Below are positions 29,176 to 38,720 of a stretch of 64,000 nucleotides of DNA, piece by piece. Every line of letters begins with the position of its first letter. Position 1 is the first letter of the stretch. Under the pieces are notes generated by a model, which was given only the letters and a program-made list of their open reading frames with translations, did no database searches and was not told the origin of the DNA. The DNA is taken from positions 1 through 64,000 of the forward strand of contig SCMQ01000011.1 in the NCBI GenBank assembly GCA_005503335.1. The letters are read 5' to 3'. The position numbers and the translations under genes are program-made. This DNA is from Comamonadaceae bacterium 2FH. GTDB taxonomy: Bacteria; Pseudomonadota; Gammaproteobacteria; Burkholderiales; Burkholderiaceae_C.

Positions 29176-30560
29176 CAGGCGGTCTCCCTGCGCTTGATTT
29201 CCTTTTCGATCTCTTCCTGGATCTGGCCCCACTCGCGCCGGAACTGGCGCCGCGTGAGCTCGAACAGGCCGAGCCCGGTCAACGTGATGAAGGCGGCGCC
29301 GAACCAGCTGTCCAGGCCCTTGGGCTGCAGCGCCACGCCCATGAAGCGCAACGCATCGCCGCCCCCGGCGTCGAGCTGCAGGTGGTAGACCATCTCTATC
29401 ATGGCGCCGGCGCCGGCCAGCATGACCAGGCCCGTGAGCGCGAGCGCCAGGTAGCTGACCCACAGCCGGCGCAGCTTGCCGAAGGCCGCCACGCGCAGGT
29501 TCATCATGATCAGGCTGGCAATGCCGCCCGGCGCGTACATGACCATGAACAGGAACACCAGGCCCAGGTACAGCAGCCAGGCCTTGGTGAGCTCGGACAG
29601 CAGCACGAAGGCGATCACCATCAGCACGGCGCCGATGATGGGGCCGAAGAAGAAGGTCGCGCCGCCCAGGAAGGTGAACAGCAGGTAGCTGCCGGAGCGC
29701 GCCGCGCCGACCACTTCGGCCGTGACGATCTCGAACAGTATGCTGGCCAGGCCACCCGCCACGCCGGCGAAGAAGCCCGAGATGATGAAGGCCTGGTAGC
29801 GCACGCGCTGCGTGTTGTAGCCGATGAATTCCACGCGCTCGGGGTTGTCGCGCACCGCGTTGAGGATGCGGCCCAGCGGGGTCTGGGTGAAGGCGAACAT
29901 CAGCGCCACGCAGACGAAGGTGTAGGCCGCGATCAGGTAATAGACCTGCACCGCCGGGCCGAAGCCGATGCCCAGGACAGGCTGGCCCACCACGCGGTTG
30001 CTCGAGACGCCGGCCTCGCCGCCGAAGAACTCGGAGAACATCAGCGACATGGCGAACACCAGCTCGGCCATGCCCAGCGTGATCATCGCGAACGGCGTGC
30101 CGGACTTGCGCGTGGTCACGTAGCCCAGCAGCACGGCGAAGCCCAGGCCGGCCAGGCCGCCGACCAGGGGCACCAGGCTCACGGGCAGCGCCAGCGTGCC
30201 GGCGCCGACCGCGTTGAGCGCATGGATGGCCATGTAGGCGCCCAGGCCCGTGTAGACCGCATGGCCGAAGCTCAGCATGCCGCCCTGGCCCAGCAGGATG
30301 TTGTAGGACAGGCAGGCGATGATGGCGATGCCCATCTGCGACAGCATGGTCACCGAGAGGTTGCTGCTGAACAGCCGGGGCGCCACCAGCAGCAGCGCGG
30401 CGAAGACGCCCCAGATCAGCCAGCGGGCTACGTTGTAGGGCTTGAAACGGTAGTAGCGCTGGGTCATGGCAGCTTGGGGCCGGACCGCCCCCTGGACATC
30501 GGCATCGGCGTCGGCGCCGGGGGCCTGGAAGACCCCGGTGGTCGAGGAAGGAAGGTACAT
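29175..30560 (-). CDS. livM: LivM-type ABC transporter permease
   Basis: A 461-residue permease with about ten membrane helices and the LivM motif YNILLGQGGMLSFGHAVYTGLGAY. It is longer than usual because of a roughly 90-residue C-terminal part (IEMVYHLQLDAGGGDALRFM, then a basic tail). ATG 30560, 4 bases after livH with a GAGGG site, is chosen; an internal ATG at 30467 (MTQRYYRFKP) would remove a low-complexity 31-residue leader and is equally possible. It forms the membrane channel with LivH. Confidence 0.92.
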   Translation of the reverse strand: MYLPSSTTGVFQAPGADADADVQGAVRPQAAMTQRYYRFKPYNVARWLIWGVFAALLLVAPRLFSSNLSVTMLSQMGIAIIACLSYNILLGQGGMLSFGHAVYTGLGAYMAIHALNAVGAGTLALPVSLVPLVGGLAGLGFAVLLGYVTTRKSGTPFAMITLGMAELVFAMSLMFSEFFGGEAGVSSNRVVGQPVLGIGFGPAVQVYYLIAAYTFVCVALMFAFTQTPLGRILNAVRDNPERVEFIGYNTQRVRYQAFIISGFFAGVAGGLASILFEIVTAEVVGAARSGSYLLFTFLGGATFFFGPIIGAVLMVIAFVLLSELTKAWLLYLGLVFLFMVMYAPGGIASLIMMNLRVAAFGKLRRLWVSYLALALTGLVMLAGAGAMIEMVYHLQLDAGGGDALRFMGVALQPKGLDSWFGAAFITLTGLGLFELTRRQFRREWGQIQEEIEKEIKRRETA

Positions 30561-30563
30561 GGC

Positions 30564-31598
30564 TCAGCCCTCGCGCGTTCCAAGCAGGCCCTTGGGCCGG
30601 AAGATCAGGATCAGCACCAGGAACAGGTAGGGCAGTATGGGCGCCACCTGCGACAGCGTGAGCTTGAGCAGCGAGTTGCCGCGCAGCGCCTCGCTGAGCG
30701 TGATGCCCAGCTGCTGGGCCAGCGTGATCAGCGAGTAGTCGAAGGCCACGGCGAAGGTCTGGACCACGCCGATCAGCAGCGAGGCCAGGAAGGCGCCGGA
30801 CAGCGAGCCCATGCCGCCGACCACGACGACCACGAAGATGATGGAGCCCACGGTGGCGGCCATGGCCGGCTCGGTGACGAAGGTGCTGCCGCCGATCACC
30901 CCCGCCAGTCCCGCCAGGCCCGTGCCCGCGCCGAACACCAGCATGAACACGCGCGGCACGTTGTGGCCCAGGGCCTCGGCCATCTCGGGGTGGGTCAGCG
31001 CGGCCTGGATCACCAGGCCGATGCGCGTGCGCGTGAGCAGCAGCCACAGGCCCAGCAGCATCAGCAGGGCCGACAGCATCATGAAGCCGCGCGTGGCAGG
31101 GAACGGCGAGCAGACCACGCGCACCGCCGCATCGGCCGCGCGGCACAGCTCGGCCGGCGCCGCGCCCCAGACCAGGCTCAGTCCGTCCACCGCGTGGTGG
31201 ATCAGGGTGAAGGCCGGGCCCTGCAGCACCTGAGGCGGGCGGAATTCCACCGCCGTGCGCCCCCAGACCAGCTGCACCAGCTCCAGCGCAATGTAGGACA
31301 GGCCGAAGGTCACCAGCAGCTCGGGCACATGGCCGAAGCGGTGCACCTTGCGCAGCGCCATCCGCTCGAAGCCCGCGCCCAGGGCGCCCACGAGCAGCGG
31401 CGCGGCCAGCAGCGCCGGCCAGAAGCCGAGCCAGCCGGCCAGCGTGTAGCCGATGTAGGCGCCTAGCATGTAGAAGCTGGCGTGCGCGAAATTGAGCACG
31501 CCCATCATGCTGAAGATCAGCGTGAGCCCGGAGCTGAGCATGAACAGCAGCAAGCCGTAGCTCAGCCCGTTGAGCATGGAGATGATGAAGAACTCCAT
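30564..31598 (-). CDS. livH: LivH-type ABC transporter permease
   Basis: A 344-residue permease with about eight to nine membrane helices: N-terminal ISMLNGLSYGLLLFMLSSGL, then NFAHASFYMLGAYIGYTLAG, and the cytoplasmic loop TRIGLVIQAALTHPEMAEAL contacting the ATPase. The extended loop near residues 115-165 is longer than in E. coli LivH. With the binding protein upstream this is a complete HAAT-type importer; such systems carry branched amino acids but also amides, aromatic acids and other carboxylates. Confidence 0.93.
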   Translation of the reverse strand: MEFFIISMLNGLSYGLLLFMLSSGLTLIFSMMGVLNFAHASFYMLGAYIGYTLAGWLGFWPALLAAPLLVGALGAGFERMALRKVHRFGHVPELLVTFGLSYIALELVQLVWGRTAVEFRPPQVLQGPAFTLIHHAVDGLSLVWGAAPAELCRAADAAVRVVCSPFPATRGFMMLSALLMLLGLWLLLTRTRIGLVIQAALTHPEMAEALGHNVPRVFMLVFGAGTGLAGLAGVIGGSTFVTEPAMAATVGSIIFVVVVVGGMGSLSGAFLASLLIGVVQTFAVAFDYSLITLAQQLGITLSEALRGNSLLKLTLSQVAPILPYLFLVLILIFRPKGLLGTREG

Positions 31599-31629
31599 CG
31601 CGATTCGACTTTCCTTGTTTGGGTCGCAG

Positions 31630-31673
31630 CCGGCGCGGGAACGCGCCGGCCCGGGCGGCGGCGGCGCCGGGCC
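31630..31673 (-). other. intercistronic hairpins between binding protein gene and livH
   Basis: CCGGCGCG-GGAA-CGCGCCGG (31630-31649) is a perfect 8-bp stem, followed by GGCCCGG/CCGGGCC (31648-31673). No T-tract follows. Hairpins after a binding-protein gene often protect its transcript and lower expression of the downstream permeases; that is the likely role. Confidence 0.5.
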
Positions 31674-31732
31674 CGAACTTCACCGAGGATATGGGGGTGC
31701 GGGGCCCAGGGCGCGCCCGGTCCCCGCCTGCA

Positions 31733-32971
31733 TCAGCCCGCCGAGGGCCGCTTCATCTGGCAGCTGGTCGGCGTGCTGGCGATGTAGGCCGGGAACTCCT
31801 TGACCGGCGCCAGCGTCATGCCCGTGTTCTCGGGGCTGTAGGGGTACTTCTTGTCCGCCTTCTGCCACACCGTGAGGAACAGGCCCTGCTGCAGCTGGTG
31901 GTCGTTCCTGCGCATCTCGACCTCGCCGTTGAAGCCCTGGTACTTGAGGCCCTCCAGCGCCGCCGCGACCTTGAGCGGGTCGGTCGACCTGGCCTTGGCC
32001 ATGGCCTGGGCCAGCGCGCTGTAGACATGCGAGATCGAGCCGGTGAACTGGTCGTCGTTGAAGCGCTTCTTGAACTCGTCCTGCCACTTGGCCATCTGGC
32101 CGCCCATGTTGTAGTGCTGGTAGGCGATCTGGAACACCTTGCCCTCGCCGCCCTGGCCCAGCGCCGTGGGCGTACCGGTCACGCCGGTGTAGTAGGTGTA
32201 GAACTTGCCGTTGTAGCCGCCCTCGTTGGCGGCCTTGATCAGCAGCGCCAGGTCCGAGCCCCAGTTGCCGGTGATCACCGTGTCGGCCCCCGAGGCCTTG
32301 ATCTTGGCGATGTAGGGCGCGAAGTCGCGCACCTGGGCCAGCGGGTGCAGCTCCTCGCCGACGATCTGCACGTCGGGCCGCTTGCGCGCCAGGTTGTCCT
32401 TGGCGAACTTCGCCACCTGCTGGCCGTGCGAATAGTTCTGGTTGAACAGGTAGACCTTCTTGACGTCGGGCTGGTCCTTCATGAAGGTGGTCAGCGCCTC
32501 CATCTTCATCGAGGTGTCGGCGTCGAAGCGGAAATGCCAGTAGCTGCACTTGCTGTTGGTGAAGTCGGGGTCCACCGCGGCGTAGTTCAGGAACAGCACC
32601 TCCTTGCCGGGGTTGCGCTCGTTGTGCTTGTTCACCGCCTCGATCAGCGCGCCCGCGACCGAGGAGCCGTTGCCCTGCGTGACGTAGCGCACGCCCTGGT
32701 CCAGGGCGGCCTTGAGCGCGTTCAGGCTGTCGGCCGGGCTCAGCTTGTTGTCGAAGGCCACCAGCTCGAACTTGACGCCGGCCGGATTGCTCTTGCTGAT
32801 CGCGTCGGCGAAGAACTGGTGGCTGCGCATCTGGTTGATGCCCAGCGGGCCCATCAGCCCGGTCTGGGGATCGATCAGCGCCACCTTCACGGTCTCGCCC
32901 TTCTGGGCGAAGGCCGTGCCCAGGCTCAGCGCCATGCAGGCCACGGCCATGGACTTGAATGCGAATTTCAT
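31733..32971 (-). CDS. periplasmic binding protein of the Liv-type ABC transporter
   Basis: A 412-residue type 1 periplasmic binding protein with signal peptide (residues 1-23, ending GTAFAQ). Mature motifs include VALIDPQTGLMGPLGINQMR and YLFNQNYSHGQQVAKFAKDN. Length and motifs fit the Peripla_BP_6 family rather than specifically LivK. Its ligand is not evident; neighbours encoding an acyl-CoA ligase and beta-oxidation suggest a carboxylic acid rather than an amino acid. It is followed by hairpins and then livH. Confidence 0.9.
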   Translation of the reverse strand: MKFAFKSMAVACMALSLGTAFAQKGETVKVALIDPQTGLMGPLGINQMRSHQFFADAISKSNPAGVKFELVAFDNKLSPADSLNALKAALDQGVRYVTQGNGSSVAGALIEAVNKHNERNPGKEVLFLNYAAVDPDFTNSKCSYWHFRFDADTSMKMEALTTFMKDQPDVKKVYLFNQNYSHGQQVAKFAKDNLARKRPDVQIVGEELHPLAQVRDFAPYIAKIKASGADTVITGNWGSDLALLIKAANEGGYNGKFYTYYTGVTGTPTALGQGGEGKVFQIAYQHYNMGGQMAKWQDEFKKRFNDDQFTGSISHVYSALAQAMAKARSTDPLKVAAALEGLKYQGFNGEVEMRRNDHQLQQGLFLTVWQKADKKYPYSPENTGMTLAPVKEFPAYIASTPTSCQMKRPSAG

Positions 32972-33015
32972 CCTTTGGTCTCCTTGGGTCAAAGCGGGGT
33001 CAGCGTATCGCCTTC

Positions 33016-33086
33016 GAGCGCTGCGGCGCTCGGGGTAAGCCCGTAGGCGCTATCGCTTAGGTGACTGTGCCGCCGCAAGACGGCAC
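33016..33086 (-). other. hairpins between ligase and binding-protein genes
   Basis: GAGCGC-TGCG-GCGCTC (33016-33031) and GTGCCG...CGGCAC (33067-33086) lie in the 122-base gap after the ligase stop. Neither has a T-tract. They could partly terminate the ligase transcript or process it. Confidence 0.35.
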
Positions 33087-33093
33087 GCCGCAC

Positions 33094-34737
33094 TCACAGG
33101 CCGGGCAGGCGGTAGTCCTTGAGCTGCTCGCGCAGCCGGGTCTTGAGCATCTTGCCGGTGGCGCCCAGCGGGATGGCCTCGACGAACACCACGTCGTCGG
33201 GGATCTGCCACTTGGCGGTCTTGCCCTCGTAGAAGGCCAGCAACTCCTCGCGCGTGAGCTCGGCGTCGGGCTTCTTGACCACCGCGACGATAGGCCGCTC
33301 GTCCCACTTGGGGTGCCGCATGCCTATGCAGGCCGCCATCTGCACCGCCGGGTGGGCCATGGCGATGTTCTCCACCTCGATCGAGCTGATCCACTCGCCG
33401 CCGGACTTGATCACGTCCTTGCTGCGGTCGGTGATCTGCATGTAGCCGTCGGCGTCTATGGTGGCCACGTCGCCGGTCGGGAACCAGCCCACGCCCAGCT
33501 CGTCGCTCACCAGCGGGTCGCCGCCCTCGCCCTTGAAGTACTCGCGCACGATCCACGGCCCCTTGACCAGCAGGTCGCCATAGCTCTTGCCGTCCCAGGG
33601 CAGCTCGTGCCCGTCGTCGGCGACGATCTTCATGTCCACGCCGTAGATGGCCCGGCCCTGCTTGAGGCGGATCTTCATCTTCTCGGCCTCGGGCAGCGCC
33701 AGGTGCTTGTTCTTGAGCGTGCACAGCGTGCCCAGCGGGCTCATCTCGGTCATGCCCCAGGCGTGCAGCACCTCGACGCCGTACTCGTCGTTGAAGGCCG
33801 TGATCATGGCCGGCGGGCAGGCCGAGCCGCCGATCACCGTGCGCTTGAGCGTAGAGAACTTCAGGCCCGCGGGCTTCATGTGCGACAGCAGCATCTGCCA
33901 GACCGTGGGCACGCCGGCGGCGTAGCTCACCTGCTCGGCCTCGATCAGCTCGTAGACCGACTTGCCGTCCAGCGCCGGGCCGGGAAACACCAGCTTGCAG
34001 CCCGTCAGCGCGGCCGAGTAGGGGATGCCCCAGGCGTTGACGTGGAACATGGGCACCACGGGCAGCACTGCGTCGCGCGCCGACAGGCACATGACGTCGG
34101 GCAGCGCGGCGGCGTAGGCATGCAGGGTGGTCGAGCGGTGGCTGTACAGCGCGGCCTTGGGGTTGCCGGTGGTGCCGCTGGTGTAGCACATGCTCGAGGC
34201 GGTGTTCTCGTCGAAGCTCGGCCAGGCGTAGCGGCTGGGCTGGGAGCCTATCCAGGCCTCGTAGCTCACGAGGTTGGGGATGCCGCTGCCCTGCGGCAGC
34301 TTGTCGGCGTCGCACAGCGCCACCCAGTGCTTCACGCCGGCGCACTTGGCATGGACCGCCTGCACGATGGGCAGGAAGCTGAGGTCGAAGCACAGCACCT
34401 GGTCCTCCGCGTGGTTGACGATCCAGGCGATCTGCTCGGGGTGCAGGCGCGGATTGATGGTGTGCAGCACGCGGCCCGAGCCGCTGACGCCGAAGTACAG
34501 CTCCAGGTGCCGGTAGCCGTTCCAGGCCAGGGTGGCCACGCGGTCGCTGAAGGCCAGCTGCAGGGCGTCGAGCGCGTTGGCGACCTGGCGCGAGCGCGCC
34601 GCCACGTCGCGCCAGCGGTAGCGGTGGATGTCGCCCTCGACCCGTCGCGAGACCACCTCGGCGTCGCCATGGTGTTTGTCCGCGAAATCGATCAGCGACG
34701 AAATCAACAGCGGTTGGTTCTGCATCAAGCCCAGCAT
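33094..34737 (-). CDS. acyl-CoA ligase (AMP-binding, fatty-acid type)
   Basis: A 547-residue adenylate-forming enzyme. Seen are the P-loop-like motif [18 protein letters not shown], the A5 region [13 protein letters not shown], the A7/A8 region [20 protein letters not shown] and the catalytic Lys near the end ([16 protein letters not shown]). It joins CoA to a fatty or related acid at ATP cost, feeding the beta-oxidation genes. ATG 34737 is chosen as it is 8 bases after AAGGAG; ATG 34743 and GTG 34746 are alternatives. First gene of the leftward cluster, divergent from the Crp/Fnr gene. Confidence 0.9.
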   Translation of the reverse strand: MLGLMQNQPLLISSLIDFADKHHGDAEVVSRRVEGDIHRYRWRDVAARSRQVANALDALQLAFSDRVATLAWNGYRHLELYFGVSGSGRVLHTINPRLHPEQIAWIVNHAEDQVLCFDLSFLPIVQAVHAKCAGVKHWVALCDADKLPQGSGIPNLVSYEAWIGSQPSRYAWPSFDENTASSMCYTSGTTGNPKAALYSHRSTTLHAYAAALPDVMCLSARDAVLPVVPMFHVNAWGIPYSAALTGCKLVFPGPALDGKSVYELIEAEQVSYAAGVPTVWQMLLSHMKPAGLKFSTLKRTVIGGSACPPAMITAFNDEYGVEVLHAWGMTEMSPLGTLCTLKNKHLALPEAEKMKIRLKQGRAIYGVDMKIVADDGHELPWDGKSYGDLLVKGPWIVREYFKGEGGDPLVSDELGVGWFPTGDVATIDADGYMQITDRSKDVIKSGGEWISSIEVENIAMAHPAVQMAACIGMRHPKWDERPIVAVVKKPDAELTREELLAFYEGKTAKWQIPDDVVFVEAIPLGATGKMLKTRLREQLKDYRLPGL

Positions 34738-34834
34738 GGCCATCACTCCTTGTCTCCAGTAGGTATCGTTCGCCCCTCATCGTAGCGCCGGGGGCCAGCC
34801 GCACTGTGCGGCAAGCCGCCGGCGCGCGCAACAC

Positions 34835-34852
34835 CTGTCGCCCAGGCGATAG
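34835..34852. promoter_or_regulatory. imperfect palindrome in the ligase-crp divergent region
   Basis: CTGTCGCC-CA-GGCGATAG is symmetric with one mismatch. It lies 51 bases before the Crp/Fnr ATG and about 97 bases before the ligase start, so it could be an operator shared by both genes. It does not match CRP or FNR consensus. The rest of 34738-34903 shows no clear promoter. Confidence 0.35.
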
Positions 34853-34903
34853 TTGCCGCGGCAGCGCGCACAATCCAGGGGTCGCGCCCTGCCCTGTCCG
34901 TCC

Positions 34904-35623
34904 ATGCTGCACAGTCCCTGCTCTCCCGCCGCCAACTTCCTGCAAAGCCAGCCCTGGCACGCCAGCCTGGCGCCCGAGGAGCAGCTGCGCGTCCTCGAGC
35001 GCCTGACGCTGGTCGAGGGGGGCAAGGGCGACTGCCTGCTGCCCTTGGGGGCGCAGGTCCAGGGCTGGTACGCCGTGCTGTCGGGCCTGGTCAAGCTGCA
35101 AAGCGCCTCGGCCGAAGGGCGGGTCCAGGCCTTCCTGGGCGTTCCCGCCGGCGAATGGTTCGGCGAGGGCTCGGCGCTCAAGGCCGAGCGCCGGCGCTAC
35201 GACGTGATCGCCCTGCGCGACACCACCCTGCTGTGCCTGCCGCTGCCGGTGTTCGAGGCACTGCGCCAGTCCAGCCTGGCCTTCAACCAGTACCTGGTGG
35301 CCCACCTGAACCGCCGCCTGGGCCAGGCCATGGCGCTGATCGAGGCCGAGCGGCTGCGCTCGGCCGAAGAACGCGTGGCGCTGTACCTGAGCCGGGTGTT
35401 CTGGCCGGGCGCGCGCCGCCTCAGCCTGTCGCAGGAGGAGCTGGGCCACCTGACCGGCCTGTCGCGCCAGACCGTCAACCGCGTGCTGGGCCAGATGGCG
35501 CGCCAGGGCCTGGTGTCGCTGAAGTTCGGCCGGGTGGATATCCTGGACGAGCCCGCGCTGCTGGGCCACGAGGCGGGCAAAAGCCCTGGCGCGCCCAAGC
35601 CTGTGGGCGGCCGGGGACAATAG
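34904..35623 (+). CDS. Crp/Fnr-family transcriptional regulator
   Basis: A 239-residue regulator with an N-terminal cyclic-nucleotide-binding-like beta-barrel ([20 protein letters not shown], then [11 protein letters not shown]), a dimerisation helix ([20 protein letters not shown]) and a C-terminal winged helix ([20 protein letters not shown]). The FNR cysteine cluster is absent (only two Cys occur), so oxygen sensing by FeS is unlikely. It is divergent from the acyl-CoA ligase and 4 bases before selO. It may regulate the catabolic cluster or its own operon. Confidence 0.88.
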   Translation: MLHSPCSPAANFLQSQPWHASLAPEEQLRVLERLTLVEGGKGDCLLPLGAQVQGWYAVLSGLVKLQSASAEGRVQAFLGVPAGEWFGEGSALKAERRRYDVIALRDTTLLCLPLPVFEALRQSSLAFNQYLVAHLNRRLGQAMALIEAERLRSAEERVALYLSRVFWPGARRLSLSQEELGHLTGLSRQTVNRVLGQMARQGLVSLKFGRVDILDEPALLGHEAGKSPGAPKPVGGRGQ

Positions 35624-35627
35624 ACAC

Positions 35628-37133
35628 ATGGACATGCCGGTGCAAGCCCCCCAAGACATCCCCTCCCAGGCAGACAGCGGGCTGCACTGGCGCAACCGCT
35701 TCGCCGCGCTGGGCCCGGCCTTCTACACGCGGCTCATGCCCCAGCCGTTGCCCGCGCCCCACTGGGTCGCGCGCAGCCAGGCCATGGCGCGCGAGCTGGG
35801 CCTGGCGCCGGAATGGCTGGATTCGCCGGCCGCGCTGGCCGTGTTCAGCGGCAACCAGGGCCTGGCCGGCAGCGAGCCGCTGGCCAGCGTCTACAGCGGC
35901 CACCAGTTCGGCGTGTGGGCCGGCCAGCTCGGCGACGGACGCGCCATCCTGCTGGGCGAGCTGCTGACGCCGGACGGCCGCGGCCTGGAGCTGCAACTCA
36001 AGGGCAGCGGGCGCACGCCCTACTCGCGCATGGGCGACGGGCGCGCCGTGCTGCGCTCCAGCATCCGCGAATTCCTCTGCAGCGAGGCCATGCACGCCCT
36101 GGGCATTCCGAGCAGCCGCGCACTCTGCGTGACCGGCTCGCCGGCGCCGGTGCGGCGCGAGGAGATCGAGACCGCGGCCGTGGTCACGCGCGTGGCGCCC
36201 AGCTTCATACGCTTCGGCCATTTCGAGCATTTTTCCTACAGCGGCCAGCACGAGCAGCTGAGGGCCCTGGCCGACTTCGTGATCGACGCCTTCTACCCCG
36301 ACTGCCGCGCCGGCAGCGGCTTCAAGGGCAACGCCTATGCCGCCCTGCTGGAAGCCGTCAGCGCACGCACGGCGGCCATGGTGGCGCAATGGCAGGCCGT
36401 GGGCTTCTGCCATGGCGTCATGAACACCGACAACATGAGCATCCTGGGCCTGACGATCGACTACGGCCCGTTCCAGTTCCTGGACGGCTTCGACCCCGGC
36501 CATATCTGCAACCACAGCGACCCGCAAGGCCGCTACGCCTACCACCGCCAGCCCAACATCGCCTACTGGAACCTGTTCTGTCTGGGCCAGGCCCTGCTGC
36601 CGCTGATCGAGGAGCAGGAACTCGCGCTGGCCGCACTCGAGCCCTACAAGGCGGTGTTTCCGCGCGAGCTCGACGCCCGCATGGGCGCGAAGCTCGGCCT
36701 GCAGGATGCCGCGCCGCAGGACCGCGAGCTCACCGAGTCCATCCTGCAGCTGATGGCCAAGGAGCGCGTGGACTACACGATTTTCTGGCGCCGGCTGTCG
36801 CGCCATGTGGCCGGCGAGCCGGTGGACGCCGTGCGCGACCTGTTCCTGGACCGCGCCGGCTTCGACGACTGGCTGGGCCGCTTCCGCGAGCGCTCGACGG
36901 GCCTGGCCTCAGCCGAGCAGTCCGCTCGCATGCTCGCCGTCAACCCCAAGTACGTGCTGCGCAACCACCTGGGCGAAGTCGCGATCCGGGCCGCGAAACT
37001 CGGCGACTTCTCCGAGGTCGAACGCCTGCTGGCCCTGCTGGAGCATCCGTTCGACGAACAGCCCGGCATGGACGCCTATGCCGGCTTCCCGCCCGACTGG
37101 GCATCCTCCATAGCAATCAGCTGCTCATCATGA
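35628..37133 (+). CDS. selO: SelO, protein adenylyltransferase (UPF0061/YdiU)
   Basis: A 501-residue pseudokinase-fold enzyme that transfers AMP to proteins involved in redox homeostasis in other bacteria. Conserved blocks include [65 protein letters not shown] and the SelO-type C-terminal end ISCSS, where the penultimate-region Cys replaces the selenocysteine of eukaryotic SelO. Length is normal. Its stop overlaps the msrB start as ATGA, tying it to methionine-sulfoxide repair. Confidence 0.95.
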   Translation: MDMPVQAPQDIPSQADSGLHWRNRFAALGPAFYTRLMPQPLPAPHWVARSQAMARELGLAPEWLDSPAALAVFSGNQGLAGSEPLASVYSGHQFGVWAGQLGDGRAILLGELLTPDGRGLELQLKGSGRTPYSRMGDGRAVLRSSIREFLCSEAMHALGIPSSRALCVTGSPAPVRREEIETAAVVTRVAPSFIRFGHFEHFSYSGQHEQLRALADFVIDAFYPDCRAGSGFKGNAYAALLEAVSARTAAMVAQWQAVGFCHGVMNTDNMSILGLTIDYGPFQFLDGFDPGHICNHSDPQGRYAYHRQPNIAYWNLFCLGQALLPLIEEQELALAALEPYKAVFPRELDARMGAKLGLQDAAPQDRELTESILQLMAKERVDYTIFWRRLSRHVAGEPVDAVRDLFLDRAGFDDWLGRFRERSTGLASAEQSARMLAVNPKYVLRNHLGEVAIRAAKLGDFSEVERLLALLEHPFDEQPGMDAYAGFPPDWASSIAISCSS

Positions 37134-37540
37134 CCCCTCCCATCCAGAAAACCGAGGCGGAATGGAAGGCCCTGCTGGCCGACAAGGGCGCCGAACCCGT
37201 GGCCTTCGAGGTCACCCGCCACGCCGCCACCGAGCGCCCCTTCACGGGCAAGTACGAGCGCCACTGGGCCGACGGCAGCTACCACTGCATCTGCTGTGGC
37301 GCCAAGCTGTTCGAGTCGGGCACCAAGTTCGACGCCGGCTGCGGCTGGCCCAGCTTCTCCCAGGCCGCCGTGGATGGCGCGATCGAGGAGCGCGTGGACC
37401 GCAGCCACGGTATGCTGAGAACCGAAACCCTGTGCGCCCACTGTGGCGCCCACCTGGGCCATGTGTTCGAGGACGGCCCGGCGCCGACCGGCCTGCGCTA
37501 CTGCATGAACTCGGCCTCGCTAGACTTCACGCCTCGCTAG
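37130..37540 (+). CDS. msrB: MsrB, peptide-methionine (R)-S-oxide reductase
   Basis: A 136-residue repair enzyme that reduces methionine-R-sulfoxide in proteins. Zinc ligands Cys53, Cys56 ([10 protein letters not shown]), Cys102 and Cys105 ([11 protein letters not shown]) and catalytic Cys125 ([13 protein letters not shown]) are all present. It overlaps selO by 4 bases. Its stop codon TAG is unusual: TA belongs to the genome and G is the first base of the inserted MITE; removing the element would give CGC TAA. Confidence 0.96.
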   Translation: MTPPIQKTEAEWKALLADKGAEPVAFEVTRHAATERPFTGKYERHWADGSYHCICCGAKLFESGTKFDAGCGWPSFSQAAVDGAIEERVDRSHGMLRTETLCAHCGAHLGHVFEDGPAPTGLRYCMNSASLDFTPR

Positions 37541-37807
37541 GGCCTGTTCACACTGTTTTTGCCAGATGCGTTGCGGATCAAAAAGGTCATGCGCAAGGCG
37601 CGAAACGCAGCCGGGGTCGGCCCCCGGCAAGGCTTCGCAACGCGGCGCATGGCCTTTTTGGCCGCAACCCGAAGGGAACGTGGTTAAAAGCGCGCCACTC
37701 GTTGTTGCACTCCTAGCCCAGGCGGCCAGCCTGGGCGTCGTCGCGCGCCTAGATTGGCGCACTTTTAACCACGTTCGCACTGGCAAAAACAGTGTGAACA
37801 GGCCCTA
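37538..37807. mobile_element. MITE-like element with 26-bp perfect inverted ends and TA duplication
   Basis: The ends GGGCCTGTTCACACTGTTTT (and six more bases, to 37565) and their exact reverse complement at 37780-37805 are flanked by TA on both sides (37538-37539, 37806-37807). The element proper is 37540-37805. Inside are two further inverted repeats: 37580-37594 with 37645-37659, and 37676-37697 with 37755-37776 (one mismatch each). No transposase is encoded. Ends and TA target fit IS630/Tc1-type mobilisation. It supplies the last base of the msrB stop. Confidence 0.88.
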
Positions 37808-37827
37808 ACCGGCCTTTCCGCCATCGC

Positions 37828-38391
37828 ATGAAAATCCTGCTCGACTTCTTTCCCATCCTGCTGTTCTTCGCAGCCTACAAGTTCTACGGCATCTACGTCG
37901 GCACCGGCGTGCTGATGGCCGCCACCGTGCTGCAGATGGCCACCATCTACGCCATCGACCGGCGCCTGCAGACCATGCACAAGATCACGCTGGCCCTGGT
38001 GCTGGTGTTCGGCGCGCTGACCCTGGCGCTGCACGACGAACGCTTCATCAAGTGGAAGCCCACCGTGCTCTACGCGGCCATGGCCGTGGCGCTGGCCTTT
38101 GCGCTCTGGGCGCTGAAGAAGAACTTCCTGCAGATCCTGCTGGGCAGCCAGCTCAGCCTGCCGCCGCGCGTGTGGCACCGCCTCAACCTGGCCTGGATCG
38201 CCTACTGCGCCTTCATGGCCGCGCTCAACGGCTATGTGGCGGCGCTCTACAGCACCGAGGACTGGGTCAACTTCAAGCTCTGGGGCTACGCCTTCCCGCT
38301 GGTCTTCATCCTGGGCCAGGGCATCTACATCTCGCGCTACCTGCAGGGCGAGGACTCCGCCGGCCGCCCGTCCGGCGGCTCGGGCCGTTGA
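37828..38391 (+). CDS. yciB: YciB/IspZ-family inner-membrane septation protein
   Basis: A 187-residue polytopic protein with five predicted helices. It starts [20 protein letters not shown] and has [20 protein letters not shown] and [19 protein letters not shown]. YciB proteins act at the inner membrane in envelope integrity and division. It precedes a bolA-family gene by 11 bases, the common Burkholderiales order msrB-yciB-bolA-ppiC. The MITE lies just upstream, so its promoter or read-through from msrB must cross the element. Confidence 0.92.
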   Translation: MKILLDFFPILLFFAAYKFYGIYVGTGVLMAATVLQMATIYAIDRRLQTMHKITLALVLVFGALTLALHDERFIKWKPTVLYAAMAVALAFALWALKKNFLQILLGSQLSLPPRVWHRLNLAWIAYCAFMAALNGYVAALYSTEDWVNFKLWGYAFPLVFILGQGIYISRYLQGEDSAGRPSGGSGR

Positions 38392-38402
38392 AGGGGCGCG
38401 GC

Positions 38403-38663
38403 ATGGACAACCTGGCCTCCCGCATGGACGCGCGCCTGCGCGCCACCCTGCAGCCCACCGCCCTCGAGGTGATCGACGAAAGCCATGACCATGCCGGCCA
38501 CGCCGGGGCCGATGGCACGGGCTTCGGCACCCATTTCCGGGTGCGCATCGCCTCGCCGCTGTTCACTGGCCGCAACCGCGTGGCGCGTCATCGCCTTGTG
38601 TATGATGCGCTGCAAGATTTCATCGCCCAGGGCGTACACGCCATCGCGATCGAAGTGCTTTGA
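38403..38663 (+). CDS. BolA-family protein
   Basis: An 86-residue protein of the BolA fold, probably a partner of monothiol glutaredoxin in iron-sulfur traffic. Motifs: ALEVIDESHDHAGHAG, THFRVRIASPLFTGRNRVAR and HRLVYDAL, ending GVHAIAIEVL. The conserved His in VARHRLVYDAL is present. It lies between yciB and the parvulin gene. BolA versus IbaG/YrbA subtype cannot be fixed from this sequence alone. Confidence 0.92.
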   Translation: MDNLASRMDARLRATLQPTALEVIDESHDHAGHAGADGTGFGTHFRVRIASPLFTGRNRVARHRLVYDALQDFIAQGVHAIAIEVL

Positions 38664-38720
38664 GTGCGCTGCGGGCCCCTGCCCGGCGGCCGTTGAACCG
38701 AATCCATCGAGGAAACACCC

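Noticed and set aside
37566-37808. Short open frames within the MITE
   Set aside because: They fall within inverted repeats and encode nothing recognisable; no transposase motif.
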